From Altericroceibacterium xinjiangense (GTDB lineage Bacteria > Pseudomonadota > Alphaproteobacteria > Sphingomonadales > Sphingomonadaceae): a stretch of DNA of 64,000 nucleotides. The stretch is taken from NCBI RefSeq assembly GCF_003958635.1, contig NZ_RSEK01000004.1, positions 62,001-126,000 on the forward strand. Direction: 5' to 3'. The translations under genes were made by a program, and so were the position numbers. The notes beneath the pieces are model-generated. The model made no database searches, was not told the DNA's origin, and was given only the letters and a program-made list of their open reading frames with translations. Each line of letters opens with the position of its first letter. The first letter of the stretch is position 1. Shown one piece after another: positions 63,045 through 64,000 of the stretch.

Positions 63045-63441
63045 GATGTTCTCGAAACAGAGTCCTGTCGGCGGATCGCTCCGCTGGCGAGTGTCGTGCC
63101 GCCTTAGCGGTAACGCTGGATCATTTCGAAAACTCCGGGAACCCCTGCTTGTTTAGGCGAAGGCCGCAGGTTGAGCAACGCTGCACCGCCATGACCAGTA
63201 GAACTGGGTCCTCGTCATCTACCTGTCGGCAAGTACGGCTTCCCAGCAGCAGATCTCGGCTGCTTTATAAGCTGAGGAACTTCGTCCTTTCTGCAATTGC
63301 GTTGGGCGCAGCCTGCCAGAATTTTCGCCCGACTTCCCCGCGCGCGAATCACCACACCTACAATGCTTGTGATGGCGCCCTCGTTTCGCTGGGCGCACCG
63401 CCGGCGTTGGCCGCCGGGCTGCGTTTCTTGTGGAGACCACG
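63045..63441. other. 397-bp intergenic region before the chemotaxis receptor gene
   Basis: Holds the divergent promoters of the SDR gene and the receptor gene. Open frames on both strands lack ribosome binding sites. A CAGCAG...CTGCTTT stem around 63246-63264 may be a weak hairpin. A GGAAC at 63276 has its CGTT 19 bp away, too far for the EcfG spacing. GGAGA precedes the receptor ATG. Nothing else recognised. Confidence 0.4.
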
Positions 63442-64000
63442 ATGAACTTGTCGCGCTACACTATCCGCACCAAACTTCTGTCGTGTCTCGGCTTGTTCGC
63501 TGTCGCCTTCCTGGCGCTCGTTGCCACCCTCAACATCACCGCGCACGCGAATGGAACGGCCTATCAGACGCTTCTGGTCGACCGGGTGCAGCCGCTCCGC
63601 GATCTCAAGACCGTGGCGGACGCCTACGCCGTCAGCATCGTCGATGCCGCGCACAAGGCGCGCAACGGTAACTTCACGATGGAGGAAGCGGCGCAGGCCG
63701 TGGCCGAAGGCAAGCAGCTGATTGCCCAGCGGTGGGGTGCCTACCGCGAAACCTCCATCACCGGACGTGAAGAGGAACTCGCCCGCACCGCCGAGGCGCG
63801 CATGGACAAAGCCGATGCCGAAGTGGAAGTGCTGCAGGACATCCTGCGCCGCGGCGACCGGGACGCTCTCGACCAGTTCGTCGTCCAGCGCCTTTATCCG
63901 GCGATCGATCCGATTTCCGAAACGATGAGCCTGCTCGTGGAAGAGCAGATCACGATTGCCGAGCAAGTCACCGGCGATGCCAGCGCCAGCAACAGCCTTG
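63442..64000 (+). CDS. methyl-accepting chemotaxis protein, partial (N-terminus)
   Basis: The frame opens at ATG 63442 after GGAGA and is still open at the right edge (186 residues visible). MNLSRYTIRTKLLSCLGLF leads into a first transmembrane helix (about 12-31), followed by a four-helix-bundle periplasmic sensor domain (4HB_MCP) with long amphipathic helices (AYAVSIVDAAHKARNGNFTMEEA; LLVEEQITIAEQ). HAMP and signalling domains are expected beyond the window, so the call rests on the N-terminal part. Confidence 0.78.
   Translation, partial: MNLSRYTIRTKLLSCLGLFAVAFLALVATLNITAHANGTAYQTLLVDRVQPLRDLKTVADAYAVSIVDAAHKARNGNFTMEEAAQAVAEGKQLIAQRWGAYRETSITGREEELARTAEARMDKADAEVEVLQDILRRGDRDALDQFVVQRLYPAIDPISETMSLLVEEQITIAEQVTGDASASNSL

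Noticed and set aside
63276-63303. GGAAC...CGTT before the chemotaxis receptor
   Set aside because: The spacer is 19 bp, outside the 16-17 bp range for EcfG promoters.

Overview
The window looks like chromosome from a GC-rich alphaproteobacterium of the order Sphingomonadales, most probably an Erythrobacteraceae-type genome. Support comes from the gene content and protein style: an Entner-Doudoroff block (zwf-edd-glk), a fused-regulator PtsP, a three-gene cytochrome bc1 operon, pyrB followed by a degenerate pyrC', small YdcH proteins, frequent GTG/TTG starts, and a general-stress (EcfG-type) promoter motif. Species cannot be fixed from the sequence alone. No phage, insertion sequence, CRISPR array, rRNA or origin was seen. 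The window is densely packed core and semi-core chromosome with two more accessory islands.

Layout. 1-4.4 kb: partial gpmA with a 46-aa partner gene, tRNA-Thr(GGT), a PRC-barrel protein, a small GNAT enzyme, threonine aldolase, a DMT exporter and an SDR epimerase. 4.4-11.4 kb: pepN, pgeF, petABC and apt. 11.7-19.5 kb: a polytopic membrane protein, lipB, two lipoproteins (one a DUF885 peptidase-like protein), a prolyl oligopeptidase, nadA, a DUF4230 protein and a YdcH pair. 20-25.2 kb: ptsP, a RodZ-like protein, cpoB and tilS. 25.2-29.4 kb: zwf-edd-glk on the minus strand. 29.5-40.2 kb: YjbQ, a small cytochrome c, AlkB, rimO, a DUF1761 protein, a K+ channel, surE, serS, a sulfotransferase, an FMN reductase, pirin and a LysR regulator.

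Accessory region A (40.2-45.5 kb) is a nitrogen-related outpost: a HemD-type protein, a fused PP2C phosphatase/Ser-Thr kinase, and a formate/nitrite-family channel. The channel gene is preceded by an RNA leader with two A-x-x-G hexaloop hairpins, the second mutually exclusive with a terminator. This is the signature of ANTAR (NasT/NasR-type) antitermination. Next to it are a ParD-like gene and map, with a perfect inverted repeat just upstream.

Accessory region B (45.6-51.5 kb) is a copper-resistance block, copA-copB-copC-copD. It is headed by three genes with the size, order and topology of cnrY-cnrX-cnrH. The middle protein keeps all five metal ligands of CnrX at matching spacing, so a cobalt/nickel-type sensor and ECF sigma module seems to have been placed in front of copper genes.

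51.7-64 kb: tRNA-Val(CAC), sppA, pyrB, an inactive pyrC', a DUF418 protein, the iron-storage pair bfd-bfr with matching Fur-like sites, and gltX. Then comes an unusual single protein joining a DUF2231 membrane domain, a Rieske [2Fe-2S] domain and a hemerythrin domain behind a clean GGAAC-N16-CGTT promoter. The window closes with a small membrane protein, an SDR dehydrogenase and the start of a chemotaxis receptor. The best candidates for new biology are this fusion, the leader RNA, and the CnrYXH-like control of copper genes.
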